A stretch of 64,000 nucleotides of DNA from Corynebacterium ammoniagenes DSM 20306 (GTDB taxonomy: Bacteria; Actinomycetota; Actinomycetes; Mycobacteriales; Mycobacteriaceae), in the NCBI RefSeq assembly GCF_001941425.1, contig NZ_CP009244.1, positions 124,001 to 188,000 on the forward strand, given 5' to 3'. Both the position numbers and the translations under genes were made by a program. Position 1 is the first letter of the stretch. Each line of letters begins with the position of its first letter. This document shows positions 1-8,249 of the stretch, one piece after another. The notes beneath the pieces were generated by a model, which saw nothing but the letters and a program-made list of their open reading frames with translations, made no database searches and was not told where the DNA came from.

Positions 1-27
1 TGGTATTTGTGGTGGTTGAGATAGTCA

Positions 28-1854
28 CTAGCGCGTACCGTGTTCCCACTGGGCATACGAGCGAGCGTAGTGCCCACCAAGCGCAATCAAGGATTCGTGG
101 TCGCCGTCTTCGATGATCTCCCCGGCTTCCATCACCAGAATCCGGTCGGCTTCGCGGGCCTGATCTAAACGGTGCGCCACCACCAACGTCGTGCGGCCGC
201 GGGCTACCGCACGAGCCGCGGACTCCAGCGCTTCCGCGTGTTCACTGCCGGCCTCCGATGTTGCTTCATCCATGATCAATACCGGCGGCTGACGCAAAAA
301 CATCCGCGCCAGCGAAAGCTGTTGTGCCACCTCCGCGCCGACGTCGGGGTTGCCAGCACCGATTTCAGTATTTAACCCCTTCGGCAGCCAACGATCCCAC
401 GCTGGGGTGCCGTGGCGCAGACCAACGGTAGCAAGCGCGGTCAGTAGCTCATTATCGTTGGCATCGGGTTTGGCTAGCAGCAGGTCATTGCGCACGGTGC
501 CTGAAAATAGGTGCACATCTTGGGTAATCAACGCAACATGCTGGCTAATCCACACATTAGGCACCGTTGCGGTATCGGTCCCATCAACAATAATCTTGCC
601 GGCGGTGGGATACTGCAAACCCGCGACCAAAGCCGCCAACGTAGATTTACCAGCACCAGAAGTACCGACCAGCGCGGTGGTGGTGCCGGCTTTTAAGGTC
701 ACGGAGACATCGGAAAGCACGTGCGCGCCGCCGGGGTAGGCGTAGCTTAGCTTGTCGATGACCACCGATGGCTGCGATGCCACCGCCGGCAGGTTGGCAC
801 TGGTGGAGATGTCATCATCGGCGATTTTGCCCAATGCCACCGCGCGGCCTAAGGCGGTGAGCGCATGCTGGATATCGCCGGCGGAAAAGAGCAAGGTAAA
901 CACGTGCATTTCCAGCCGCATGACCAATAACACGGCAGCGGCTGCTTCACCGACGCTGAGCCAGTCCGCGGCAACCATCGGCATGGAGATGACCAACGAA
1001 CCCAGCAGCAAGAACCCGAACGCAATGCTGCCTTGGCCCATGATGCGGTTAAATAGCGGAATCCTATCGCCCCAGGATTGCACCGTTTCCCACGAGACAT
1101 AATCCATGCGGCGGTGTGCCCAGCGCATAAGACGAAATTGCCGCAAGGTTTCCAGCGCGCGAATGCTATCGAGTAAGACATTATTGCGCTTGGCCTCGAC
1201 CGCAGAGACCACGTTGGTGACCACGGGAACATCCCGAATGACCTGTTTAATCCACGGCCACATGATCACACCCGTGGCCAGCATGACCAGCAAATAGGCC
1301 GGGTGCATTAACACCAAGGTCACGGCGGTGACGGGGATAAAGACCAAGGTCACAATGAGCCGGTCACCGGTGTGGCTGATGGTGGAGACCGTGGTGTCAA
1401 TATCCTTGGATAACCGGGTGATCACATTGCCGGTACCTAATTCCAAAATCCGTGGCACGGGCGCGCGCATGACGGCATCGAGAGCTGTTTTGCGCAGGTC
1501 GATGCTCAAACGCCGTGTCGCAGTATTGATGAGAAAAAGATTGAGCGCGCGCCCGACGGTTTCTACAACTAGCGCGATGGCGAAGATGATCATCGCTAAG
1601 CTCACGGCATCTCGGCCGGAACCTAAAAAGGCGGAAGTGCCACCGGAGATGAGATCCACGATGGAGCCAATGACCGTGGCGCCAATATTCATGGCCACCG
1701 CCGCGATGACAATGGAGATGAGCGTGAAAATAACCTGATACCGCTTCGGCGCGGACGGCAACGAGGTGATAAAACCCCAGATGTCTTTGGCGCTGGCCGG
1801 GGCCAGCGCATCGGCTTGGCGGATGACTGGCTTGGATTGTGCAGGTTTCGTCAT
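28..1854 (-). CDS. ABC exporter half, intact Walker A but degenerate signature
   Basis: This 608-residue protein is a fused permease and ATPase of the ABC exporter type, expected in the cytoplasmic membrane. Hydrophobic segments fill roughly residues 40-340 and the nucleotide-binding domain follows from about 365. Walker A (GTSGAGKST, 397-405), Walker B (VLIMDE, 525-530) and the switch His561 are present. The position of the LSGGQ signature reads VGAEV (about 505-509), and the D-loop is also unusual (SEAGSE). The start ATG overlaps the stop of the upstream partner gene by 4 nt, so the two are co-translated and probably form a heterodimer. The substrate cannot be told from the sequence. The family call is secure. 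Confidence 0.93.
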   Translation of the reverse strand: MTKPAQSKPVIRQADALAPASAKDIWGFITSLPSAPKRYQVIFTLISIVIAAVAMNIGATVIGSIVDLISGGTSAFLGSGRDAVSLAMIIFAIALVVETVGRALNLFLINTATRRLSIDLRKTALDAVMRAPVPRILELGTGNVITRLSKDIDTTVSTISHTGDRLIVTLVFIPVTAVTLVLMHPAYLLVMLATGVIMWPWIKQVIRDVPVVTNVVSAVEAKRNNVLLDSIRALETLRQFRLMRWAHRRMDYVSWETVQSWGDRIPLFNRIMGQGSIAFGFLLLGSLVISMPMVAADWLSVGEAAAAVLLVMRLEMHVFTLLFSAGDIQHALTALGRAVALGKIADDDISTSANLPAVASQPSVVIDKLSYAYPGGAHVLSDVSVTLKAGTTTALVGTSGAGKSTLAALVAGLQYPTAGKIIVDGTDTATVPNVWISQHVALITQDVHLFSGTVRNDLLLAKPDANDNELLTALATVGLRHGTPAWDRWLPKGLNTEIGAGNPDVGAEVAQQLSLARMFLRQPPVLIMDEATSEAGSEHAEALESAARAVARGRTTLVVAHRLDQAREADRILVMEAGEIIEDGDHESLIALGGHYARSYAQWEHGTR

Positions 1855-3455
1855 CGGACGACCACCTCATCGGCAACTGCAGCCCAGGACGGGGAAGAAG
1901 AGATCACCACGGTCATGCGGTGACCACGCAGGTCAGCCACGCGCCGGGCTACAGTGGCCAACGTGATGGAATCTAAGCCCGTGGTCGGTTCATCAAGGAC
2001 TAGTACGTCGGGGTCATAGGCCAAAGCGCGCGCTAAGGCCACGCGCTGGCGTTGACCACCGGAAAGGTTCAACCCGGCCTCACCGATACCCGTGGTGGGA
2101 AGCTGCCCGTCGGGGCCAAACCCGCCGAGGCGGGTGACAATATCCTGACACGCTGCAGCATGAAGTGCATCATGGACCTGCGATAACGCGAAGCTGTCTT
2201 CGGGATTGATATTATCCGCCAAGGTTCCCTCCAATACGGAAACTTGGTGCGGCGGGCACAGTGCGCCCAAGGATCCGAGCAATTCTATGTCGCGGACAAT
2301 CTGGTGGCGGCCGTCCACGGTATTGGGTTGCCACACGGTCAGCCCTTCGCTGAGATTAAACGCCGTGGCAATGGAGTGCTCATTGCTGGTGGCGGAATCG
2401 GCGGGAGGGGAGTGGGGCTGGAGGTCATCGACAAGCGATGCAATACGCTGGGTTGATGCCAACCCGCGGGCATAGAACTGCGTGAGAAAGCCCAAGGAAT
2501 AACCCGTGGACGTCAACGCCGGCGGGACCAGCATGACGATGGTCATCAGCGCGCCGGTGGATAACTCTCCCGCGTATGTCTGCGCGATGGCATACAGCAC
2601 CAGCCCGATAGCCCAGATGGTGGGCACCATCTGGCGAACCAGGGTGGTCCACGTTAAAGTGCGAACTTCTTTGAGCATGGAATCTAAGGCAGTGGAGGAG
2701 ACCTCCGCAAAACGCGATGCGATGATATTGCCTGCGCCGAGGCCTTTGACCACCCGGTTTCCTTGTGCGGCATCGGTGGCCAGGCTCAATGCCACGTTGT
2801 CATTCGCGCGGCGTTCGGCGGTGACCTTCGTCAGCGACTTCGCCGTGAAATACGACACCACCATGGTTAGGGCCACGCCGACCGGCAGCGCGATGGCTAC
2901 CGTGGGAGACGATGGCGCGATGACGATGATGGCACCGGCGACATAGCCCAACATCATCACGGGGAAGTTGAGGATCTCTTTCAACAGGCCAATGTTGTTG
3001 CTGTCCTCATCCATGGTGTTGAGCAACCGGCCCGGGTTGAGCCCCTGCGTGCGAGAACGCAATAACCGCTGCAAGAGCCCCAAGCGCAAATCATGCGTGG
3101 TGCGCGCGGTGCCGAGTTCCGTAAAGGCATCCGCGGTCGATTCTGCCACCCACTGAAACCACAATAATAAGATGGTCAACAGCACGGGGACGAGCAGGGA
3201 AGCCCACGTGAGCTCAGTAAAGACCGATTCCGTGGCGTAGCCAATCACTGCCGATACCGCCGCGCCCACCGGCGCAGACAACACCATGCTCAGCAGCGTC
3301 ATCCACACGCTGGTGCGGTGCATGCCCAGCAACGACAAGCTTGCCCGGACGGGTTTATCCCACCGGGTGGCATCAATGTCATACGTGCTCGGTGGCGAAT
3401 CATCGGGCACATACCACGCCCACGTTCGCATCCGTGGGTACTTCGGCACAGTCAT
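1851..3455 (-). CDS. ABC exporter half lacking Walker A
   Basis: This 534-residue partner of the downstream exporter half has a permease region up to about residue 342. Its ATPase domain is shortened. LSGGQ (464-468), Walker B with DEPTTGLD (484-495) and a Q-loop-like stretch near 400-410 are present. Between the end of the permease and the Q-loop, only about 40 residues remain where roughly 85 would be expected, and no GxxGxGKS/T occurs. The switch His is also replaced (ISSSPS). It therefore cannot bind ATP through its own P-loop but can supply the signature motif that the other subunit lacks. A TAGACT -10 box 8 nt before the ATG suggests a leaderless transcript. No frameshift is visible that would restore a Walker A. 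Confidence 0.9.
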   Translation of the reverse strand: MTVPKYPRMRTWAWYVPDDSPPSTYDIDATRWDKPVRASLSLLGMHRTSVWMTLLSMVLSAPVGAAVSAVIGYATESVFTELTWASLLVPVLLTILLLWFQWVAESTADAFTELGTARTTHDLRLGLLQRLLRSRTQGLNPGRLLNTMDEDSNNIGLLKEILNFPVMMLGYVAGAIIVIAPSSPTVAIALPVGVALTMVVSYFTAKSLTKVTAERRANDNVALSLATDAAQGNRVVKGLGAGNIIASRFAEVSSTALDSMLKEVRTLTWTTLVRQMVPTIWAIGLVLYAIAQTYAGELSTGALMTIVMLVPPALTSTGYSLGFLTQFYARGLASTQRIASLVDDLQPHSPPADSATSNEHSIATAFNLSEGLTVWQPNTVDGRHQIVRDIELLGSLGALCPPHQVSVLEGTLADNINPEDSFALSQVHDALHAAACQDIVTRLGGFGPDGQLPTTGIGEAGLNLSGGQRQRVALARALAYDPDVLVLDEPTTGLDSITLATVARRVADLRGHRMTVVISSSPSWAAVADEVVVR

Positions 3456-3501
3456 GGTGTCTTAGTCTATGCCGATCCCCGCCCCCACACAGCACTTTTT
3501 C

Positions 3502-3545
3502 TGCTCAGAAGAGCAAAAACCTGCCTCGTGAATAAAATAGGCAGG
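3502..3545 (-). terminator. Intrinsic terminator after the small minus-strand gene
   Basis: Read on the minus strand, AGGCAGG (3539-3545 in plus coordinates) pairs with CCTGCCT (3520-3526). Five T residues follow directly. A second small hairpin, TGCTC/GAGCA (3502-3515), lies just beyond. Together they separate the small gene ending at 3554 from the ABC genes. Confidence 0.7.
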
Positions 3546-3553
3546 CTTGTGGT

Positions 3554-3757
3554 TTAGTTCATGGTGTAGCGCTCGACGTCCGCGCCGTTAAAGACCTGCT
3601 CATAGCCATCAGAGTCTAAAGAGCGGAAATCGCTAGAATTCTCAATCGCCTCACGCAGCAAATCCACCCGAGCGGAGCTATCTCCAATTACCGCACCAAC
3701 GGGGAAGTAGTGAGTTTTTCCATTCTTCAGGTTAACGGTAAGTGTTTCGTAGCTCAT
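3554..3757 (-). CDS. Small hypothetical protein
   Basis: A 67-residue acidic protein starting MSYETLTVNLKNGKTHYF. I chose the ATG at 3757 because GGAGG lies 11 nt upstream. A longer reading frame exists to 3823, but its extra residues look like translated spacer. The protein has no membrane segment, signal peptide or Cys motif. It looks like a compact single-domain protein with a predicted beta hairpin at the N-terminus, where an NGK turn is visible. I do not recognise the family. It is monocistronic, with its own terminator downstream. Confidence 0.6.
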   Translation of the reverse strand: MSYETLTVNLKNGKTHYFPVGAVIGDSSARVDLLREAIENSSDFRSLDSDGYEQVFNGADVERYTMN

Positions 3758-4058
3758 TGAAATCAGGGCCTCCATAGGACAGGGAACATGGGCGAATAGA
3801 AATGTATCCGACCGACACCACAAGTTGTCATGTCAATGCGGTTATAGGGTTCTATCACTGGTTTTAATAGCGTTTCGCATAATTGAACCAGTGGCCATCA
3901 CAAACTTCAATCGAGTGGGATCTACATTACTTTCCGTCCACCCCCAAACGGTTAAACCGTGGCAAATCTCGGACAATGAGGTCTACGTAGTCGTGGGAAA
4001 AGGGCGGGGTATCCAATTGCTGCCCGGGTGCTAGCAATAACGCATCGCGTGGACTAGG
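3758..4058. other. Divergent intergenic region with an inverted repeat
   Basis: About 300 bp without a credible gene lies between the minus-strand small gene and the plus-strand XRE gene. It holds an 8-bp inverted repeat, CACTGGTT (3856-3863) and AACCAGTG (3886-3893), with 22 nt between the arms. That could be a hairpin or a binding site. A 69-codon frame here has no ribosome binding site and unlike codon use, so it is not annotated. Confidence 0.4.
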
Positions 4059-4087
4059 CTGAATCACCTAGGGAGAAAGTGATTCAG
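4059..4087 (+). promoter_or_regulatory. Perfect inverted repeat, probable XRE operator
   Basis: CTGAATCAC (4059-4067) and GTGATTCAG (4079-4087) form a perfect 9-bp inverted repeat with an 11-nt spacer. It ends inside the ribosome binding site AGGAGGTGG (4086-4094) of the XRE gene that starts at 4101, and a TAGGCT -10-like box (4055-4060) overlaps its left arm. A repressor bound here would block transcription, and the folded RNA would mask the ribosome binding site. Autoregulation by the XRE protein is inferred. Confidence 0.65.
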
Positions 4088-4100
4088 GAGGTGGAATGCG

Positions 4101-4436
4101 ATGGATACGCAGCTTGTGGCGAGCCAAATTACTCACGCGCTTGTGCGGGCGAATATGAGCCAGCGGCGCTTGGCGGATGAAACCGAAATTTCTCAATCAA
4201 CCCTGTCTCGCATCATCTCTGGTGAGCGTGCCGTGACCATGCCTGAGCTCATTCTCATTGCCCGGGCAACGGGCACGACCGTTGCTCAGCTGGCCGGAAC
4301 CAGCAGTGTGTCGCAACGAGTGCAATATGCGGCACGGTCCACTAATGCTTCGTCGATGGAATCCATGCGTCACAAGCTCCTGCACTTTGTTGAGCTCAAT
4401 GATTATCTAGACGATCACGGTATTCCTTCTGTCTGA
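4101..4436 (+). CDS. XRE-family helix-turn-helix regulator
   Basis: This 111-residue protein has a Cro/C1-type helix-turn-helix at about residues 5-60, with the typical run SQRRLADETEISQSTLSRI and a following conserved helix (PELILIARATG). The rest is a short tail without catalytic motifs. It sits first in a three-gene unit with an ImmA-type metallopeptidase and a PIN-like protein, behind a perfect inverted repeat. XRE/ImmA pairs are known from phage repressor control (ImmR/ImmA in Bacillus ICEBs1), where the peptidase cleaves the repressor. Whether that happens here is inference. Confidence 0.88.
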   Translation: MDTQLVASQITHALVRANMSQRRLADETEISQSTLSRIISGERAVTMPELILIARATGTTVAQLAGTSSVSQRVQYAARSTNASSMESMRHKLLHFVELNDYLDDHGIPSV

Positions 4437-4456
4437 CAAGGACGGCAATTTAATCC

Positions 4457-5317
4457 ATGACTCCGGAACAACAGGGAAAAGTAGCTGCGGAAGAGTTTCG
4501 TGCGCGGCACAATTTGGGCTCACGGTCCTTGCATGATCTGGTTTTTATTATTGAGCAAACTACTGAACATGAAGTCGCTGTGCTCGATGTAGAAGATGCC
4601 GACGAGCATGGCCTGACCATGTGGGATCCCAAAAGGCGGGTTGCGTTCATGGGAGTTGCGCGGACACGAAATCTTATGCGGCAGCGCAGCACCCTGGCGC
4701 ATGAGCTAGCGCACGTTGTTTTCGCTGACTGGTCCAATGGCAGCAGTGAGGAGTTGTCTGCGAGAACTCCGCAAGAGATCCGCGCGGATGCTTTTGCTCG
4801 CCATTTACTGATTCCGGCAAAAGGGTTGGTGAATCTTTTAGGTGAGCCGGGTGCGAAGCTCACTGAAGCTGACCTTTCCGCTGTGGTGCAACAGTTTCTA
4901 GTCTCCCCGGCAGTAGCTGCTATCGCACTGTGTAATGGCGGATATATTCCTAGCTCCACCAAAGACGCGTGGATGAAAATGACCACACGGATGCTGGCAA
5001 CACGGTTTGGTTGGTCTGACCAGTATCGAATGCTGCAGCACGATGCTGATCAAACTCGGGTCCCTCAGCGGTTACTCTCCAGAGCAATAACCGGGTACAA
5101 AGCAGGAATCATCCCTGTGCAGGCCATTGCTGTATTGCGAGGGGTTCCGGAAGAAGAAGTTGTTGCTGACTTGGAGGAAGCAGGGATTGTCGCGGAAAAT
5201 GCCGATGCTCGATGGATGGATTCAGATGAACTTCCGTCGGTCGATATCAATCTAGCTGATCTTGATGACATTCTCGGTCCTGAATCCCTGGATCACAAGG
5301 GGAGCGACGCAGGCTAA
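4457..5317 (+). CDS. ImmA/IrrE-family metallopeptidase
   Basis: This 286-residue protein carries the zinc-peptidase motif HELAH (82-86) after a conserved Leu/Ala helix, and the downstream motif PQEIRADAFARHLLIP typical of the ImmA/IrrE (COG2856) family. The C-terminal half (about 170-286) is extra sequence with no motif I recognise, perhaps a sensor or partner-binding part. It starts 20 nt after the XRE gene, and its stop TAA shares one base with the start of the PIN-like gene, so the three are one operon. Known relatives cleave XRE-type repressors (ImmA, IrrE/PprI cleaving DdrO). The likely substrate is the neighbouring XRE protein. Confidence 0.88.
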   Translation: MTPEQQGKVAAEEFRARHNLGSRSLHDLVFIIEQTTEHEVAVLDVEDADEHGLTMWDPKRRVAFMGVARTRNLMRQRSTLAHELAHVVFADWSNGSSEELSARTPQEIRADAFARHLLIPAKGLVNLLGEPGAKLTEADLSAVVQQFLVSPAVAAIALCNGGYIPSSTKDAWMKMTTRMLATRFGWSDQYRMLQHDADQTRVPQRLLSRAITGYKAGIIPVQAIAVLRGVPEEEVVADLEEAGIVAENADARWMDSDELPSVDINLADLDDILGPESLDHKGSDAG

Positions 5318-5935
5318 TGGATAGTCGTCCAATCATGGATGCCGGCCCTGGGCTGAATTTCTTCTCTATCCACAAGGAACGGTTACTAATTAGCGTTCTT
5401 GGTCCTTTGCATATTCCTCAAACTGTCGAGGGTGAAATCCTGCGTAAAGCGCGATCCGACCCTCGATTCGCTCCAGCGGAAACCGTGATTAGGAAGCTTC
5501 CGGCCAAATACTTGGCAATTCTCCCCGACACGGCAACGGATGAATTAGTGCAGGCTGTAACCCGAGTATCGGGGGACTCCTTTTCATCAGCGTTTGAGTA
5601 TTAGCCGCGATTTGGGGGAAATGATGGTGATTGCTCACGCAGTCGTAGCAGCAGAGGCAGGTGCCGACATTATTGTTTTGATTGATGAAGGCAATGGAAG
5701 ACGAATAGCAGGGATTGAACAGCGTCGATTGGCTCGCCTTCGAAGCAGTGGCCAAGACGTTGGAAGTATTTCGTTAGTTAACACCGAAACAGTGTTGAAA
5801 CGTGCAGTGTCAGACAATCTCATCACGGGAAAGGCCGAAATGCGCAGTATTTATCAAAGATTACGTGAACTTGATGATGGCCTGATGCCCATTGGCGAAA
5901 CGGGCCTATTGTCCGCGCACCTGTGGCAAAAATAA
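5317..5935 (+). pseudogene. PIN-like nuclease gene with a frameshift in a G run
   Basis: Two overlapping frames together encode one protein of about 205 residues. The first runs from ATG 5317 and stops at 5602-5604. The second supplies everything after about residue 88. Deleting one G from the run GGGGG at 5571-5575 joins them smoothly as ...VSGTPFHQRLSISRDLGE. Acidic residues fit a PIN-like active site: IMDAG near the N-terminus, VEGEIL near residue 38, then DLGEMMVIAHA and LIDEGNGR. PIN domains are Mg-dependent ribonucleases and common toxins. The gene could be dead, switched by slippage, rescued by ribosomal frameshifting, or a sequencing error. Confidence 0.75.
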
Positions 5936-6013
5936 AAAGACCTCAAGACTCCTGATCTGAAACTCCGGCTTTAATCAAAGTCGAAGAATCAGAACTGGAG
6001 ACACTTGAGGTCT
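5927..6013 (-). terminator. Long imperfect hairpin, mainly a minus-strand terminator
   Basis: AGACCTCAAG (5938-5947) pairs with CTTGAGGTCT at the other end (about 6004-6013). Further pairing continues inwards: CTCC-rich arms with 10 of 12 matches, then GGCTTT against AAAGTC around an AATC loop. On the minus strand the stem is followed by a U-rich tract (complement of AAAAATAAAAA, 5927-5937). It therefore ends the minus gene at 6054 and probably also the plus-strand operon. Confidence 0.7.
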
Positions 6014-6053
6014 CTATTCCCCACGTGTTGGCGGGGAGTGGGGCAGAAGGGGT

Positions 6054-6980
6054 CTAGTTTTCGTCGCCTTCGAGGCGGTGCTTGCCTTCGTCCTCGGAGT
6101 CATCGGTCACTCGCGCGGTGTCGGTGGCGGCATCGTCTGCTTCGGCGGTTTCTACGTCAACAGTTTCTGCGTCGGTCTGCTCGCGGTGTGCAGCGAGCTG
6201 CTCCTCGAGGGAGTTGAGCAGTTCTTCATCGCGTTCTTCGGCACCTTCTTCTGCCAGGTCGCCGGCTACCTTGGTTGCATTGGCAACTGGGGCACCTTCC
6301 TTGACGTCATCCTCGGTGGTGGAGGTGTAGACCAAGGTGGAGCCGGTGTCATCGGGCTGCGACTTATCGGCAAAGTCTTCCACGCGTGGTGGAACTTCAC
6401 CCGGGGTGTCGTTGCGGCGCAGCAGGTAGTAAACCCCGCCCAAGACTGCGGCGATCAGCGCGATGATGCCAGCGATGGAGAAGAAAGACTTGGACTTAGA
6501 CTTCTGCTTGCCCAGTTTCTTGTCCAACTTCTTATTTGCGGTCTTCTCCAGCTGCTTGCGCTTAGATTGTGCTGCCTTCTGGGCTTGATTGGCCTGCTTG
6601 CGGGCATTCTTGCGGGTCTTTTTCAAGGTCTTCTGCGCGCTCTTACGCGAAGAACGAGTGGCCTTTTCCGCACGATTACCCAAGTCGGAGGCGGCGGAGG
6701 CTAAGCGCTCGCCGGCTTCTTCACCGCGCGAGTTAAATTCCGCTAGGGCGCGCTCCACGCGGTCATGTGCGGCCTTGGTGACAGCACCGGCCTGTTTGCG
6801 TGCTTCCGGGAAGCGGGATTCCACATCATCGCTGAAATTATCTGCGTTGTCTTTCACGTTGGAGGCGGCTTCTTCCAGCGCGGAGTAGGCCTGCGCGGCC
6901 TTGTCCTTGCGGTACTTATTGAACTGACCCCACAACGAGGATGCCACCTTCAACGCTTGTTGCGCTGCAATGGGATTCAT
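6054..6980 (-). CDS. Coiled-coil membrane-anchored protein, YtxH-like
   Basis: This 308-residue protein has three parts. Residues about 1-165 are an Ala/Lys/Glu-rich helical region ending in a very basic stretch (KKLDKKLGKQKSKSKS). One membrane segment follows (about 168-188, IAGIIALIAAVLGGVYYLL). The C-terminal tail is strongly acidic. The basic side probably faces the cytoplasm, next to the membrane. The layout resembles apolipoprotein-like or YtxH-type proteins, but I cannot assign a role. A ribosome binding site (AAGGAG, then GAAGGAT) precedes the ATG. It is monocistronic between two terminator-like or regulatory regions. Confidence 0.7.
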   Translation of the reverse strand: MNPIAAQQALKVASSLWGQFNKYRKDKAAQAYSALEEAASNVKDNADNFSDDVESRFPEARKQAGAVTKAAHDRVERALAEFNSRGEEAGERLASAASDLGNRAEKATRSSRKSAQKTLKKTRKNARKQANQAQKAAQSKRKQLEKTANKKLDKKLGKQKSKSKSFFSIAGIIALIAAVLGGVYYLLRRNDTPGEVPPRVEDFADKSQPDDTGSTLVYTSTTEDDVKEGAPVANATKVAGDLAEEGAEERDEELLNSLEEQLAAHREQTDAETVDVETAEADDAATDTARVTDDSEDEGKHRLEGDEN

Positions 6981-7111
6981 ATCCTTCTAACTCCTTAACT
7001 TCAGCCGAATTCTTAGATGGTGGTTTTCACTACTTAGCTACCAACAGTAGTTGTCTTTGTCATGGTTGTGGGAGTAATTATCAGAAATTTCTCCACCGGC
7101 CACCCCAAAAA

Positions 7112-7127
7112 TAGACAGCTTGGTTCA
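7112..7127 (+). promoter_or_regulatory. Operator-like repeat 1 upstream of metF
   Basis: TAGACAGCTTGGTTCA shares 13 of 16 bases with a second copy 109 bp downstream. Its arms match the McbR consensus TAGAC-N6-GTCTA of C. glutamicum at 8 of 10 positions. McbR represses methionine and cysteine genes there, so control of metF-metE by an McbR-like repressor is likely but inferred. Confidence 0.5.
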
Positions 7128-7220
7128 TAAGGGGCCGATTTTATTCACGTGGGTTTTCCGCCTTTGCCATGGCAGAGCAATTTCAAAGGTATCACCATTA
7201 AAAACACCTGTCGGAAAAAG

Positions 7221-7236
7221 TGAACAGCTTGGTACA
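7221..7236 (+). promoter_or_regulatory. Operator-like repeat 2 upstream of metF
   Basis: TGAACAGCTTGGTACA repeats the sequence at 7112-7127 and itself forms an inverted repeat (TGAAC against GTACA with one mismatch). It overlaps a candidate -10 box (TACATT, 7233-7238), where a bound repressor would block transcription of metF. Confidence 0.5.
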
Positions 7237-7277
7237 TTTTGGGTACTTGCACATCAACTACCAGCACAGGAGGAATC

Positions 7278-8249
7278 ATGGTGCCTCGCATGTCAGCATC
7301 TGCGCCGCTCGATTATCTTGAGCTGGACTCTGCCGGAAACACCTTGCAACCTGATGAGGGTAAAGCTCCGGGCCGTACCGCTTTGTCTTTTGAAGTCATC
7401 CCACCGCGGCATGACGCAGATAGCGCGAAAACCGAAAACTTATTGCAGGTTCTCAGTGGCTATAACCCGGACTACATCGCGGTGACTAGTTCGAAACGCT
7501 CCGGCTGGCTGGAAGGAACCGCGAAATTCATCGCGCAGATTTCTTCTACCACCGCCATGCGCCCATTAGCGCACCTGGCGTGCACCGCCGGAAATAAACA
7601 AGAACTCACCGAGTGGATCAACGTTTTAGTCGATGCCGGAGTGCGCGGTTTCCTAGCGCTGCGCGGAGACTTGGAACCAGGTCAGCGCGAGCTTCCCGAT
7701 GGCTACTTGCAGCACGGCGATGAACTGGTGCGCCTTATCCGGCAACTAGAAAGCCAGCAAGCAGCACGCTTTGCCGCAGGCCGCCTGGCGGTAGGGGTGG
7801 CGTGTTATCCCAACGGCCATGCGGAATCCGCGCACGACGATGAAGACTTCGATGTCTTATTGTCCAAGCAACGCTCAGGGGCAGATCTCGCCATCACGCA
7901 GCTATTTTTCGACGCCGAAGACTACCTCAAATTCGCACAGCGCGCGCGGTTGGCGGGAACCCGAATGCCACTGATTCCCGGCATCATGCCCATTACTTCG
8001 CTCAAACGAGCCCAGCGCATGGGGGAGCTATCGGGATTGGAGGTGCCGCCGAAGCTCATCGACAAGCTCTCGCGTGCCCGTGGCCCCGATGAGGAATATG
8101 CCATCGGCATGGCGCACACCGTCGAATTAGCCCAGGCGGTGCTCGCGGGCGGCGCTGGCTGTTTGCACATCTATACCCACAACAACGCAAGTATCACCCA
8201 AGAACTACTGACTGCCATCGGCATTAAATCCTTCAAGGAGAAACCATGA
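7278..8249 (+). CDS. metF: 5,10-methylenetetrahydrofolate reductase
   Basis: This protein of about 323 residues reduces 5,10-methylene-THF to 5-methyl-THF, the methyl donor for methionine synthase. The family opening is visible as LSFEVIPPRH, and later blocks HLACTAGNKQ, FLALRGD, DLAITQLFFDAEDYL and LIPGIMPI match the TIM-barrel FAD enzyme. I chose the ATG at 7278 because AGGAGG ends four bases before it; the ATG at 7290 is too far from it. The stop overlaps the metE start (ATGA), so both enzymes are made from one mRNA in pathway order. Confidence 0.93.
   Translation: MVPRMSASAPLDYLELDSAGNTLQPDEGKAPGRTALSFEVIPPRHDADSAKTENLLQVLSGYNPDYIAVTSSKRSGWLEGTAKFIAQISSTTAMRPLAHLACTAGNKQELTEWINVLVDAGVRGFLALRGDLEPGQRELPDGYLQHGDELVRLIRQLESQQAARFAAGRLAVGVACYPNGHAESAHDDEDFDVLLSKQRSGADLAITQLFFDAEDYLKFAQRARLAGTRMPLIPGIMPITSLKRAQRMGELSGLEVPPKLIDKLSRARGPDEEYAIGMAHTVELAQAVLAGGAGCLHIYTHNNASITQELLTAIGIKSFKEKP

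Noticed and set aside
3825..4034. A 69-codon frame in the gap before the XRE gene
   Set aside because: There is no ribosome binding site or -10 box at the right distance, and it spans an inverted repeat that is better read as regulatory.
6078..6704. A 208-codon plus-strand frame opposite the coiled-coil protein
   Set aside because: It is a low-complexity shadow of the Lys/Ala-rich gene on the other strand, with no ribosome binding site and no recognisable domain.
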